A stretch of DNA of 64,000 nucleotides. Source: Rosa chinensis (lineage: Eukaryota > Streptophyta > Magnoliopsida > Rosales > Rosaceae). Positions 21,731 to 33,420 of the stretch are shown here, piece by piece; position 1 is the first letter of the stretch; each line of letters opens with the position of its first letter. Under the pieces are notes generated by a model. It ran no database searches, was not told where the DNA came from, and saw only the letters and a program-made list of their open reading frames with translations. A program made the position numbers and the translations under genes. The DNA lies in the NCBI RefSeq assembly GCF_002994745.2, contig NC_037094.1, positions 21,553,001 to 21,617,000 of the forward strand, in the 5' to 3' direction.

Positions 21731-23065
21731 AAATCCTCAAACACTTTTCAAAACAATAGAAATACCATTTCCCACCAATTGTTTTTCAAAAGCCACAACC
21801 CAAAACAATAAAAAGCATCATTTCATGCATATTGTTTCACAAATCCACAAACCACCAAAACATATATATTTCATGTAAACATATATCTACTGATACATGA
21901 ATACGTATGTATATATATACATCCCATAATATATATATATATATACACACACATAGTCATCTACTCAGAAATGCCACTAATACCATCTATAGTTTGCAGT
22001 TAACTAATTAACTCTCAAAACGATAAGGGTATTCCCGTTCGTGAATGAACTTCGTGAGATTACTCACCTCAGAATCCCGCTGCGTCTTCAATACAGAACC
22101 GAACTAATACTATCACCAACAACTCGTCCAATTCACCTTTAGAAGCACCTAATCACCAATGATCTCAAATTAGTAACGATTCACAAATGATTTAAGTCCG
22201 AAACCCTTGTTTTGAACTAAAATCCCCAAAGTGGCGCCAATCGAGGCGAAACCACATCCGAGACCTCCCAAAGTCTCCTGAATACGTCCACGATCGATTG
22301 ACCAAACCACAAGTCGATCGGACGCTCGAATCTTCACGGAACTAATGATTTCACCGACATGAAACGGCAAAAATCATAACAATTCCATACGAACTCCAAA
22401 ATTTGCATATTATATATCGAAACGCTCGTATTGACGAGTAGAAGACATATAATACCAGAAACAGTCCCATACATGGCCGGAACACCACCTGAACGCCGCC
22501 ACAGGAGGTGGCGCACCGCCGGCGGCCAAAACTCAATATTTCACAAAACTCCCAACATCAAAGTTCTTCATCTAAGCATGCTTGTGAACTTTCATAACTG
22601 GTTCGAAGTCAGAAAACAAGCTTAAGGGATCGAAAACTACCTCACAAGCCGTGAACAGTAATCCCAACTGAGTTGAACTGATTTCCACGTAAACCGATCA
22701 AAACAAACACCATAGATCGATCAGGAAGCCTATTCTGAACTCAACCAAGGAAGGATGAAGCCACTAAGTCGCCGGAGTTGTGTTTTCTGGCCGGGTCCGA
22801 AAACACCAACCTGCACCGCCTTCTACCGCCGCTACCACCGAGAATCGGCACTAGAGGACACCACAGGGAGGAGCGCACGGAGGAGTAGAGCTGATCTAGA
22901 AAGTCTCGTCGCCGGAGATGGCCGGAGCTCGCCGGAAAAACCGGGTCGGATCACCGGGTTCGGGTCGGGTCGAGCGCGGGTGATGAGAGAGAACGGAGGA
23001 TTCTGATTTTCCGAAAATGGTAAAACTGAAAATGGAACTAGTAAGTTTCCGAAAATGGAAACTCC

Positions 23066-23073
23066 TATTTATA
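23066..23073 (-). promoter_or_regulatory. TATA box of the - strand solo LTR
   Basis: On - the context is GTTCTATAAATAGGAG, a near-ideal plant TATA element about 300 bp from the LTR start, where a U3 promoter is expected. Confidence 0.6.
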
Positions 23074-23369
23074 GAACTTTCCCAAAACTTCAAACGCTCA
23101 TAACTTTCTCATACGAACTCCGATTCTCGCGTTCCACATGTCCACGAACTCGTATCGACGCGCTCCATCCACGTGAAGGAAGTTTTTGGAGAATCCCAAC
23201 GAATAAAAAGTCAACCTTTGGCAACCCCCTAAAACCATATTCTTCAATTAATTATTCGCCCGAAACACTTCCGCTCCATCCACGAGCCACGAAACCGTCC
23301 AATAGTTATAAAATTAATTCCGGAAAATCCTAGGAAAATAAATACGAATTTCTGGGACATCACAGATTC

Positions 23370-23740
23370 ACTCAATTGCGTTTTACCTAACATTTCCGTA
23401 AATAAATTAATTAATGCTAGATTAGACCACATGTCTATTATTAGTCACAATATGGCATGTAATGACGGGGAATGCTGAATGTTCCCGTGATGATGTTGCA
23501 TGTTTCGTGTGAATTACTAAATATTGTCATATCAACATACAAATTATCTAATTTAAATGTGATTCAAATCATTCAATCATGGAAATATAATCCCTTTACC
23601 TTTTTTTTTTACCTTTATTGTTTCCCTAGAAATGTCAAGTCTTCCTGCTAAATAGTCACCAAGCTTTTGCGATCCGGTCGCAAATAATAAATTGTCACAA
23701 ATTTGCCTTAATAAATTGTCCCTTGTCACTTTCTATTTCA
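23370..23740. other. intergenic stretch, nothing recognised
   Basis: AT-rich; no supported gene. Confidence 0.5.
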
Positions 23741-23955
23741 GTAAAACATAAAAGTAATTGGGCGGATGATCGATAAACATAAAAACCTTATAAGTAAAAA
23801 TCAGCAGCATGCCAGCATCTATTTACTGTCATTGGTTGGTGAAGTTCGTCTTAGTAAAACATCAAGTAATTGGGCGGATGATCGATAAACATAAACCTTA
23901 TAAGCAAAAATCAGCAGCATCTATTTACCGTCATTTGTTGGTGAAGTTCGTCTTA
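23741..23955. repeat. two-copy tandem duplication, period about 113 bp
   Basis: A unit starting GTAAAACAT(A/C) and containing AATTGGGCGGATGATCGATA and GGTGAAGTTCGTCTTA occurs twice (from 23741 and 23854). The second copy is shorter by small deletions. Confidence 0.88.
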
Positions 23956-25140
23956 GCTCTATTATATGGCGCCACTTAAAAAAAGAAAAAGAAAAAAAGG
24001 AAATAGCAAAAGGGTGAAGAAGAACGAAAATCAAAATAAGTTGATCTCAGGTACCTGATGTGTAATTGTGGTAGGTCATGACTCATGAGATGCATGTCTT
24101 TGCCACAGACAGGTCTTGTGGCCTTCATCGGGCCAACGACGCCTTCTCCCTGTTCCTCACATTAATTAATTAGCAACTTTTTTATTGAGGAGATTAATTA
24201 GCAATTTTAATTCCTTTTTCTTCTGCTTAATCATTAATTGTTGTCAATCTTTTGTACTACATATGCATCTTATGCATGGTTTACTTTGATCAGTGTGCTT
24301 AGTAATTGGCTGATTGATGATAAGAGATTGCGAACCTGTATTGGTGGCAGCCAGATCACTCTGATGTTGAAGCTAGGGTTTTGGTTAATTATTGAATCAG
24401 ATTAATTATGAAATCCACTAATACGAATAAGGAATCAAAATTATTGTTCTTCCGATTTGATACCGGCCAAAAGAATTATAAATAAGGAATTACCATTGGT
24501 ATCAAAATTGAATCAAAAATTTTGCTACAAGCATGGACAAGGTTAAGAATACCGCGTGGTTAATCCCTTGTAAAATCTCTTTAAGACATCATCTTACCGA
24601 GCAGAGATGGACCTGATATGAGACTCGTGAGTTTGCCGTCTCACACTCAGTGTCTCGTCGGGCCTAATATTTTTTTCTGGGGATATTTAAAAAAACTATT
24701 AAGTAAATAAAATATATATTTTTTACCAAACAATAAGATCATTCCTTTATTTTATGTTACTCCTATACTCTAGGTTCGAATTCCCCTTTCAGTTGTGTAT
24801 TTATTTTTCTTTTCAATTTTTTTTGTAAATATATTTTTTTTCTTTTTTATAACAAATGTAGGCCTATTTTTATTTTTTGCCTCAAGCCTCAAAATCCCAA
24901 GTCTGGGGCTGTTACCGAGCTGCTCCACATACTTGTCAACCCCCATCCCTATCTCCCTTGAACCCACCATGTGAGCCTCATAAATACTAGTTTACAGATC
25001 CTGCGTTTTGCTCCGGGTAGTATAAATACATTTTCATCTAAGAATTAAATTAAAAAATAACAGTTAATTAAAGAAAATAAAACCCAATTACTTGTGCTCG
25101 AAGATCTCTCTCTTCTCTTGTAAGTTGTAACTAAAAATAA
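23956..25140. other. intergenic stretch without a supported gene
   Basis: AT-rich with T-rich runs at 24660-24860. A GGTTCGAATTCCCC string at about 24772 resembles a tRNA B box, but no matching A box was found. Confidence 0.45.
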
Positions 25141-25144
25141 AAGG

Positions 25145-27296
25145 TTTTTCTAAATGTACCTGGCAAATTTCTACGCAGACCCAGCAAATCAATTTTGTAT
25201 GAAAAAACAGTCATATCCTCATATAAAATGACTGTAATAGTCATGATAAATAAAGATAATAACAAAAGAAACCAAAAAGCTTTTGTACCCAGCAGTTCTT
25301 TTATAGCTCTTCAATGCAAATGGATCATGTGGATCGGAGCTCCAGGAAATGGACTACTTAGAGGCTCATCTGCATATGTAAATGGTTTAGAAGCTTGTTT
25401 TTCCCACCCCATCCTCTAGTAGACCTTCATCTACTTCTGACTGAGAAGTGAGAAGGTTGAAAACAAATTTTCCTTTTTGTCTTTGAGTGGGGCAATCATG
25501 GTGTTAAGGACCTCGGGCCATACTACAAATCAATAATTATGTCTAATCATATTCAAAATCGAGAACAAATGTTGGGAAAGTTGGCCATAAAGTAGATCTC
25601 TCCAGATTTCTTATTTAAGAAGTATTTGAGCACCAACACGGGCACTAGATAATGAAGGCATCAGATTCAATCAGATTTATGCTTCATATATACTCACCAT
25701 TTGTAGCTTTAGGTATTATTATTGTTATTACCAAGGTTCTAAAAAACGCTAGGCTCTAGTCGGGCGGAAACCCAGGGACTAGTGCCCAGGGGCCTAGGAG
25801 GGGGCTAGGCGGTTTTTAATTTTTTTTAATTTTATTGTTATTTTTAGAACATATAATTATATAAATAAAAATTAATCATTAATTCAATAACCAATCAACC
25901 AATTCTATATATACATTTCAGTTTACCAAAACAGAGTATAATTCAAAAATGGGCATACAACCTATCAATTGATTCAACTCCCATCCAAATTACCAAAACA
26001 GATGCTATTCAGTTCCCATCCAAAACTGCCAAATTTCATTATTTCAAACTAGAGACAGTAACCAAAGTCCAAAACAAACTATCAATTTATTCATACTCCC
26101 ATCCAAATTACCAAAGGTCCAAAACAGATGCTATTCAATTCCAAAACTGCCAAATCTCATTATTTCGAATCAGAAGTCAAAACAGATACATACATATAGT
26201 AACTAAACTAATATAGCAACTTTTAGTACATAGCAACTTAGTAATTCAGATTACCCATTACTCCATTAGTACACAACAACTTCTTCTTCGTGTTCTAATG
26301 TTCGACCACCCATTACTCCATTAATACATTGCAACTTAGTAATTCAAATTACCAAACTAATATACATAACAGAAACACAGTAAATTGCTAAATAGGATCA
26401 ACGGGGGTGAACTGCATAATACCAATGGTGGTGAGTGGTGAGGACGAGTTTGACTTGGGCTGTTGGGCACCGTGTTCTTGAGCTGCTTTAAGAACCTTTT
26501 TGGGTTCAACATGATCCTTTGGTGTTCTAGTCAATAATTCTGATTCACCCAAAACCCAAAACAAAATACCCATCATTCCATCAGCGACTACCAGATTACC
26601 AGCAAATCAACGACTACCCATCACTCCATCAGTTAAACCCAGAAAGGAAGAATTTTGACTTACCACTTTACCAGAAAATCAGCGACAATCACGGGCATAT
26701 GGTGTCACCGGCGACTCGGAGAGAGGCTGAGAAGAGAGGGCCTGTGTTGTCGTGCCCGAAAGAGGGAGAGAGAGGAGCGATGGGCCAAACGACAATTTTG
26801 AGTTTTAGCGTTTTGGTTTCGTCAATTTGGTTTTAACTTTCAAGGATCGAAAGGTTATAAAAAAAATAAAAATGGAGGAAACGCCTAGGCCCCGACTACC
26901 CAGCGCCCAGCCAGACCAGCCCAGGCCGACTAGGCGGCCGATTTTCAGTCCGACGCCTAGCTTGATAGACTAGGCCAAAAGCGGAACGACATGGAGGTGC
27001 CGCCTAGGCCGATTTTTAGAACCATGATTATTACTATAATTATTATATACATTCATGTATTATTGTATATCAACATAGGGTTTCGAGTTTCTACTCCAAA
27101 TAGAGATGTGGGTTTTGCTAGGTGTGGGTTTTACTGGGTGTGAGATTTATTGGGTGTGAGTTTTGCTGGGTGCAATCAGAAAGGGTATTATTGGAAGAGA
27201 TGTTGGGTGCAATTAGAAATTTGATCATTTTGCTGGGTGTAAAAAACTTACTGGATCTATATAGATATTTGCTGGGTACATTTAGAAAGACCCAAA
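25145..27296. mobile_element. possible older inverted-repeat element interrupted by the hAT insertion
   Basis: The left segment GGTTTTTCTAAATGTACCTG, with CCCAGCAAAT nearby, is mirrored at the right. There the reversed sequence reads GGTCTTTCTAAATGTACCCA followed by GCAAAT. Several further CCCAGCA/TGCTGGG units lie on each side (25180-25300 and 27110-27290). Flanks are A-rich on both sides, so a duplication cannot be judged. The hAT element 25732-27026 lies between the arms. Confidence 0.4.
25732..27026. mobile_element. hAT-type non-autonomous element, CCTAGGCG family, copy 1
   Basis: Inverted ends CAAGGTTCTAAAAAACGCTA and (reversed) CATGGTTCTAAAAATCGGCC lie within 8-bp duplications GTTATTAC (25724-25731) and ATTATTAC (27027-27034), one mismatch. 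Both subterminal regions are packed with GCCTAGGC/CTAGGCGG motifs, a sharp GC rise in AT-rich DNA. The 1295-bp interior has no transposase. Copy 2 is at 51909-52803 with the same ends and a different interior. Confidence 0.82.
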
Positions 27297-27471
27297 AAAA
27301 AAAAAAAAAAAATCTCTCTCTTCCTCCTTGTCTCTCCACTTTCACACGCCAAAACAAAAAGTAGATCTAATCTTGCATATCCCCTAGGCCAGATCCACTT
27401 TCACGATGAGGAAGAGGTAAGAAGCTTTCATGATGAAGAAAAGGTAAGAGGGGTTCAAGGTGGAGTGGTTA

Positions 27472-27545
27472 TTTTTTTATTTTTTTTTTAAATAAGGGCT
27501 GCTGTGGCTGCCCTTACGCCGTGAAATTGAAAGGATATAATTAAT
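27472..27545 (-). mobile_element. LINE 3'-end fragment
   Basis: Read on -, GTAAGGGCAGCCACAGCAGC and CCTTATTT precede a long A run (T-rich on + at 27472-27490). The same tail, AGGGCAGCCACACCAGCC then TTTTATTC and poly(A), is at 41958-42060 on -. Two copies of the same poly(A)-ended sequence point to a 5'-truncated LINE family. Confidence 0.5.
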
Positions 27546-28301
27546 AGAGTAGTGGTCATCCCTGGGATTGGGTTGAGAAGTGAGTTGTAGCTCATGGGTA
27601 GTATCAATTTCACGCTGAGATTGAGAGAAAATAGTCAAAAGTGGATTAGAGAAGTGATCTAGGTAGAATCGGAGAGCCAATTGTTTCTGATTTTATTCGA
27701 GATTGAAACCTTTTCAAAAATTATTTTTGATGTTTTATCTGGGTTTTAATGAAGAATTGGGGTTGGCAGAATCAGATTGATCGAATTGACGATCTTCTCC
27801 TTCTTTTTGCTTTCCCCCGCCACACTTGCCCGGCTTCGACTTAGAGAAAGAGAGACAGATAAATCTTCTGACTATTTTCTTGTAGATGTCATGTCTGTAA
27901 TACCAGGCTTGAGTCAAGGGGCAGAACAGTCATTACACTGTTTCATTTCATTTGTCATTTTCTGAACTCAGTTTTAGTATAGTTATAACTAGTCTTTATT
28001 AATACATGCGATGCATGTGTCAAACATTTTGTTTTTTTTTATTGTTACTTGTTGAAGAAAAAAAAGTAGGAAGTTATACTTGTAGGATGTCAGGATGTGA
28101 GAGGTTATATCTGTAGATAGTGGGATTGACAGTTTCTTTCTTTTTTTGAATTTTTATTTTCATATATTATTTTGCTATTTACCATAATATCCTTCATATA
28201 TTAAAGATTATTTTAAATTAGCCTATAGTTAAAGGATATTTATGTTATTTCACACCCACTTTAACTGACAAAGTGAGTTCTCTTAATAATAGTATAGATA
28301 A
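27546..28301. other. intergenic stretch, nothing recognised
   Basis: No supported gene. Short frames near 27780-27960 show no family features. Confidence 0.4.
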
Positions 28302-28310
28302 TAATAATAA

Positions 28311-29570
28311 GGAGAATATCACAAATGGTCACTCAACTATGACTCATTCGACACTTTGGTCACTCAACTTTCAAATATATCACTTTGGTCACTCAACTTA
28401 CACCCTATACTTCACTTTAGTCAATGCCGTTAAACATTCCGTTACAAGCTGTTAACATTAGGGGCAAAATCGTCCAAATATTTTAACAATAGTTTCTGAG
28501 ACTAAATTAAAGAAAATACAATAAAATAAAACGAACTGCCAAGAAAATGGAAAAAAGAAGGGAAAGAATTGTTGAGATTTAGATTCCCCTATCAGTCTAT
28601 CACCCTTATCTTGGTAATTATTATGTTATTTCTTTCTGGGTTGGAGCTCTCGCTGTTTCGTTTGTTAAAAGAAAAGTGAGGAACCCAAAACCCTCGATCT
28701 ACGTTGCTTTTCCATTTGCTTCAGAGCTAGGGTTTATTGAATTTCAAAGCCGAAATGGGAAGAGAGGCTCCACAGCAACGCCGCCGCATCAGCAGCAATT
28801 AAGTTTCGTTCACGGTGGAGCCATTAGTTGACGTCAATCCCTACAACATTGATATCCTCCCCGATCTCGAAAGCTATGTCAACGAGCAGGTTTCATCACA
28901 GACCTATAGGTTTTGAGCAAGCCATCCAAGCCTATGCAGTTCATTTTCTTTCCTTGACTTACCATAAGGTTCCCAGATTTGTGCTTACTGAGGCAATCAA
29001 CCTTAAAGGTCTATCCTTGCCTCCTTGGACAAATTCCTTGAGCATCATTTACCCAATAACAGGTTGGGTTCTTGAAAAAGGTCATGGCAAGAGCCCACTC
29101 ATTGTTTACCTTGAAATTAATTTAATCATCCTGAGATGAAGAAGAGCAAGGACGATGGAATTCCGTTATACCATGTGGCTCGAATCTTCCTCATTCTGGG
29201 TTGATCATCTTTTCTGCCTATTCCTATGAAAACCTAAAATTGATTGATTCACTGTGATTTTTGCAAAGGACAGGCAATTCATATATGGGTTTCTTTCCAA
29301 TTGATCATTGCTCTATGAGTTGGTGAGAGAGAGAGAGAGTTAAGTTGGAGCAGAAAAAAATTAAAAAGAATAATTCAATTTTGTTATTGATCTGACTAAA
29401 ATATCTCTGATATATGATTTTATTTACGAGTATTTAAAGGTAAAGTTGACGGCAATGACTAAAGTGAAGTACAGTGTATAAGTTGAGTGACTAAAGTGAT
29501 GTATTTGAAAGTTGAGTGACCAAAGTGTCGAATGAGTCATAATTAAGTGACCATGTCTGATATTCTCCCT
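28311..29570 (+). mobile_element. Pack-MULE carrying eIF3k fragments
   Basis: Terminal inverted repeats of about 130 bp begin GGAGAATATCA and contain GACTCATTCGACACTTTGGT and CACTCAACTTTCAAATA. The flanking 9-bp TAATAATAA (28302-28310 and 29571-29579) fits the MULE duplication size, although it is simple sequence. The interior has no transposase but contains pieces of a cellular gene (28755-29204) and its likely 5' leader (about 28690-28754, ending GGGTTTATTGAATTTCAAAG). That combination defines a Pack-MULE. Confidence 0.85.
28755..29204 (+). pseudogene. captured fragments of eIF3 subunit K
   Basis: Starting at ATG 28755 (MGREAPQQ), the first piece reads EPLVDVNPYNIDILPDLESY and then VNEQVSSQT. 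This matches the N-terminal region of plant eIF3k, a small subunit of the translation initiation factor 3 complex. The text then jumps to GFEQAIQAYAVHFLSLTYHK, then FVLTEAINL, from the C-terminal half, so roughly residues 45-130 of a ~225-residue protein are missing. After a frame change the last stretch reads NHPEMKK, then YHVARIFLILG and TGA at 29202-29204, the natural end of the family. An internal TAA near 28800 and two frame changes make it non-functional. The family match is from memory of the conserved sequence. Confidence 0.8.
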
Positions 29571-29579
29571 TAATAATAA

Positions 29580-30055
29580 TTTTCATTATATTTGGTTGAT
29601 TCGAATTAAAATTGATACATTATTTGAAGACAGCTTATTAAATTATGAATAATTAAATAAGACAGTGAGAATATGTTATATTCATATGTGCAAATTAGTT
29701 TAGTGGAGTTTATGATACTAACTAAGCTGAATCACTATCTTTGAGTACCAAATTAACCCTAGATCGGAAACTATGATCTCAAGAACTAAACTCTAGACAC
29801 CTACTCTCCTGATCTTAAACTCTAGATTCCCCAAAATACAATACTTCCAATTTAAATTGGATGATTTTAGTCATACTTCCAAATTTTCTATTTAGAGTAC
29901 CTCTCAACTTTTTTGAAAATTTTAAAATCCTCTTTTACCCTTAACTAAAAAATTTCCAAATACATACAATCCTCACTCAACTACCCAATGAATCTACCTT
30001 GCCTTCCACCACTCCAACTCTCTCGACCTTAGCATTGGTGTCAACAACACTAATG
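29580..30055. other. intergenic stretch, nothing recognised
   Basis: AT-rich; no supported gene. Confidence 0.5.
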
Positions 30056-30064
30056 AAAAATGTT

Positions 30065-30612
30065 GGATTAAATACTGTTTACTTCCTATACTTATAGGAT
30101 TTCATCATTTCAGTCTCTGACCTTCGAATTTCACCTAAAAAGTCTCTGAACTCTCAATTTCATCCAAATTGGTCCCTACCGTCAAAATTTTCTGTTAAAG
30201 TTGTCGAAAATGTCTATTATGCCCTCACTTACTTTTTTTTTTTTTTAAATTTATTTTCTCTCTCTCTCTTTTATTTCTTTTTTTCATTTCACCTCTTGAA
30301 GGTCTGTAGATTGAAACCATCTTGATGAGGAGATGAACAGAAGGAGGCGAGAGAGTTGGAAGAAGAAAAGGTAAAAAGAAAAAAAAGTTACTAATAAAAA
30401 AAGAGAGGAAGATATATATATATATATATATTAAGCAAATGAGGGTATAATAGACTTTTTAGGGGAAGATAACGGAGTTTTTGACGGATGCTTGACGGCA
30501 GGGACCAATTAGGAGGAAATTGGGAGTTCAGAGACTTTTTAGGTGAAATTCGAATGTCAGGGACTGAAACGATGAAACCCTATAAGTATATGGAGTAAGC
30601 AATATTTAACCC
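30065..30612. mobile_element. MULE-type MITE
   Basis: Arms of about 170 bp are inverted copies: GGATTAAATACTGTTTACTT on the left and, reversed, GGGTTAAATATTGCTTACTC on the right. Both continue through TCACCTAAAAAGTCTCTGAA. The flanks AAAAATGTT (30056-30064) and AAAAATATT (30613-30621) form a 9-bp duplication with one mismatch. The centre is TC/TA-rich and non-coding. The lone arm at 19153 belongs to this family. Confidence 0.85.
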
Positions 30613-30621
30613 AAAAATATT

Positions 30622-31527
30622 TCTCCACATTACAATCGTACTATCTTGCTCACTTTATTTACTCTCATCTGTATAAAAAAAAAGGCTGGTTAACAAACAA
30701 AAATCTATTGAAACAAGAGCAACGTGCTCAGACTTTAAAACATGAGGCAAACAACTAGTCTGCCAAAGTCATGTATAAACACTAGTAATTATTGGGAATA
30801 GTTCATAATCATATCATGAATGTCAATTGTCCTACCTACAGTCCGTGAACAAGAGAAAGAAAGTTTATCAATATCAATTAAAATGGAAGGGCAAATGAAT
30901 AAGAATCTCTCTCTTGCGGCAATAATGCGAGGTTTTGACGATATCAGAACTTCATGCCTCAGACAAAAGGAAGTGAGTAAGAAAGAGAGAAAGAGGGTAA
31001 ACATAGAAATTTGATGGCAAAATTTTTGATAAGACTTATAGGAGGTCTAAATAGCAAATTTGAATGTCTGAATATACTCAACTCACCCATTTAAATTTAG
31101 GATCTCAAAAAAAAAAAAAAAACGTAGGAGTTACATAAAGAAAACATATATTGATCAACTAATCATGTACCAAAAGTTTTAAAACTTGAGTTCTTTTTAT
31201 TTTTGTTTCTGTTCTGTTTTGGACGTAACAATAATAACATGAACCATAAATTAATCTAACTTTGAAAATGACACAACATTCAACTTCAAGCGAAGAGGAC
31301 GACCTCTGACAATGAATCAGTACCCTCACATTCCCTTTAATTTTGAAGCAGTGCACATGATCAACATTGTCCTTTATTTTGTTGTTGGATGATTGAGAAC
31401 TACAGAATCCAAGGACTGCTGCATTTCCTCCTTGACTGTAACTACTTGGCTACTTGTTGCTATATCAATGCTCCGATCATAATATCAATTCAAATAGAAT
31501 CAGCTTGAGTGGCACAGTTATGTAGGA
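30622..31527. other. intergenic stretch, nothing recognised
   Basis: AT-rich; no supported gene or RNA. Confidence 0.45.
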
Positions 31528-31530
31528 TAA

Positions 31531-31954
31531 GAGCATCTTTAGCGATGCTAACCATTTTTGAGTTAAATTTTAACTAGAGTAGCTAAAAAGTCATTTTAGC
31601 TAGTCACTTTAGAATTACGTCTGCATCAATGCTATTTATTTTACCTAGTTTTGAATTTATATAATTTTTTAAATGAATATTAAATAGTTTAAATATATTT
31701 ATAAATTACATAAAATAACTTAAAATGAATATTTTAAATTATAAAGAGTCTCATCGCGCTCTTTATATTTAGGAGCGAGATAGCTAAAAGTTATAATAGA
31801 GAGCCATCCCGCTCTCTATATTTAGGAGCGAGATAGCTAAAAATTATAATAGAGAGCCACTTAGGAATCTGGTGTAGCTACTAAAATAGATAAAAAACTA
31901 TACATGTTCTCCAAAATAGCTAAGGAGCCACAATAGAGAGTGTTAAAGATGCTC
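31531..31954. mobile_element. PIF/Harbinger-like (Tourist-type) MITE
   Basis: Ends GAGCATCTTTAGCGATGCTA and (reversed) GAGCATCTTTAACACTC lie within the 3-bp duplication TAA (31528-31530 and 31955-31957). Inside is a two-copy repeat with TATTTAGGAGCGAGATAGCT. No coding capacity. Confidence 0.75.
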
Positions 31955-31994
31955 TAAGGCAGACTAAACATGGGCAGAACTTTGATTCCTTTTA

Positions 31995-32341
31995 GACTGC
32001 ATTTGGTTTGTGGAAAGTAAGTATCAGGAAATGAAATTTGTTTATTTCTTGCTTTTAGGATACACAAAGAAAGGAAATACTTTTCTGAAGAAAGAGAAAA
32101 TAAGAGGAAAGTGGTTCCTTCGAAACCCTATAAATAAATCACTTTGCTCCATTCTTTCCTTGCATTTATTACTGACAACACATTGTTTTATTGCATTATT
32201 TACAAACTTTCTAACAACTTTCCTGATAACTTCCCTAATGTTACCAAATATTGGAATGAAAATTTCTTGGGAAATTTCATTTCCATTTCATAGAAAAGAC
32301 AAAAGAATTACTTTCTTTTCCGTGAACTAAACGAGGCCTTA
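31995..32341. mobile_element. probable foldback MITE
   Basis: The left end AGACTGCATTTGGTTTGTGG and the reversed right end AAGGCCTCGTTTAGTTCACGG are similar. Internal GGAAATGAAATTT and GGGAAATTTCATTTCC face each other. No clean target duplication was found. Confidence 0.45.
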
Positions 32342-32879
32342 AACCATATATTCAAATGTCATTCTACATAATCATCATGCATAGATGCGTACATAATCAT
32401 CATGTATAGATGCGTATGGATATGTCATAATAGTTAGTTCAGTGGCCGGTTGGTTTGTGAGAATGATTGAGCTCAATGAAGTTGTCCTGTTGAGCTGGTC
32501 CAGACCTATTGATCTCAGATAATATATAGGTCAAGCTATTATCAATCACCAATATTATAGGGGCAGGACCTGTGACGTCCCGAACCCGAATTTACCAGTT
32601 TACAAGTCTTTCGATGGGTAAACGACATTTACATTTACTTTTTGGCTCCGTTTCGACATTTTAGGGGGCCCTAAAAGTTGACTTTTTGTTCGGGTCAAAA
32701 TTTGAGAAAATTTCCTTCATGAAAGTTGTAGAGGACGTTAAACCGAACGCGTACATATGTGGTGCGTAAAAATTGGACTTAGTATGTCAGAGTTATGGCC
32801 AAAAATGTAGAATTTACTGTTCATGGTAAGTTGTATATATATATGGAAATTACTGTTGGTAGATTTCCATTTTTGGAAA

Positions 32880-33420
32880 ATCTACCTAGCTCCGGTAACT
32901 TTCTCTTCTCTCTCTCCCCGACCCTTCCTCCCTTTCGGCCCGATCTCTTCCCCCTCCGATTTCTTCCTCCTCCGGCCGACCCAGAACGTAATCCGGCCAC
33001 CCCCAAGCTCGGTTTCTTCCCCTTATCACGTCTGTGGAGGTATATTACGGTGATTTGGCCGGAGAAGCTCGATTTGGAGCGGAGGAAGCTACGGTGGCAG
33101 TTAGCCATTTTTGCCGATTTCCGGCGATTCCGGCCACCTCTGGTCACCATTTTGCCGTCGAAGGTTTGGTTTTCCACGGAGATCATTTCGCCCCTAGCCT
33201 CAAATCAAGATTTGAAGTGTAGAGGCAGAATTGAAAATCTAGGGTTCTTGATTTTCTGGGTTTTCTTCACCGGTTGATTTCGACTGTTTAAAGGTAAAAT
33301 TGGGATGTGTTGTAGTTGAGAAAATTGATCAGTGTGTTGTGTAGGTGTTGCTGTCAAGATATGGTGGCCATCGGAGGTGGTTGCCGCCTGCGCGTGGGTC
33401 CCACGCGCCGCCACTGTGGG
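32880..33420 (+). other. GC-rich leader-like segment of the solo LTR
   Basis: After a TATATATATATGG stretch at about 32832-32845, the sequence turns CT-rich (CTCTTCTCTCTCTCCCC) and then GC-rich with many GGCCG/CCGGCG steps. This resembles a transcribed 5' leader (R/U5). The frame 32795-33277 (Pro/Phe/Arg-rich) probably reflects this composition rather than a real protein. Confidence 0.35.

Larger units (their letters stand above)
20625..23364 (-). mobile_element. giant solo LTR (2.74 kb), family related to the one at 32571
   Basis: On the - strand it begins TGTGATGTCCCAGAAATTCG and ends GGGGCGTGACA (TG...CA). A perfect 5-bp duplication GATTC lies at 20620-20624 and 23365-23369. There are no internal gag-pol sequences, no second LTR and no primer site, so it is a solo LTR left by recombination. 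On - it carries a TATA box (TATAAATA, 23066-23073), a GC-rich leader-like segment (22750-23000) and an array of small inverted repeats (21196-21730). LTRs this large are more usual in Ty3/gypsy elements, but the superfamily cannot be proved without internal sequence. Confidence 0.8.

Noticed and set aside
22755..23006. Arg/Ser/Gly-rich ORF on the + strand
   Set aside because: Antisense to the GC-rich leader part of the - strand solo LTR; composition-driven.
24770..24785. tRNA B-box-like GGTTCGAATTCCCC
   Set aside because: No A box at the right distance and no foldable tRNA.
32010..32330. 106-residue ORF in the foldback region
   Set aside because: AT-rich, spans the inverted repeats of a probable MITE, no recognisable domain.
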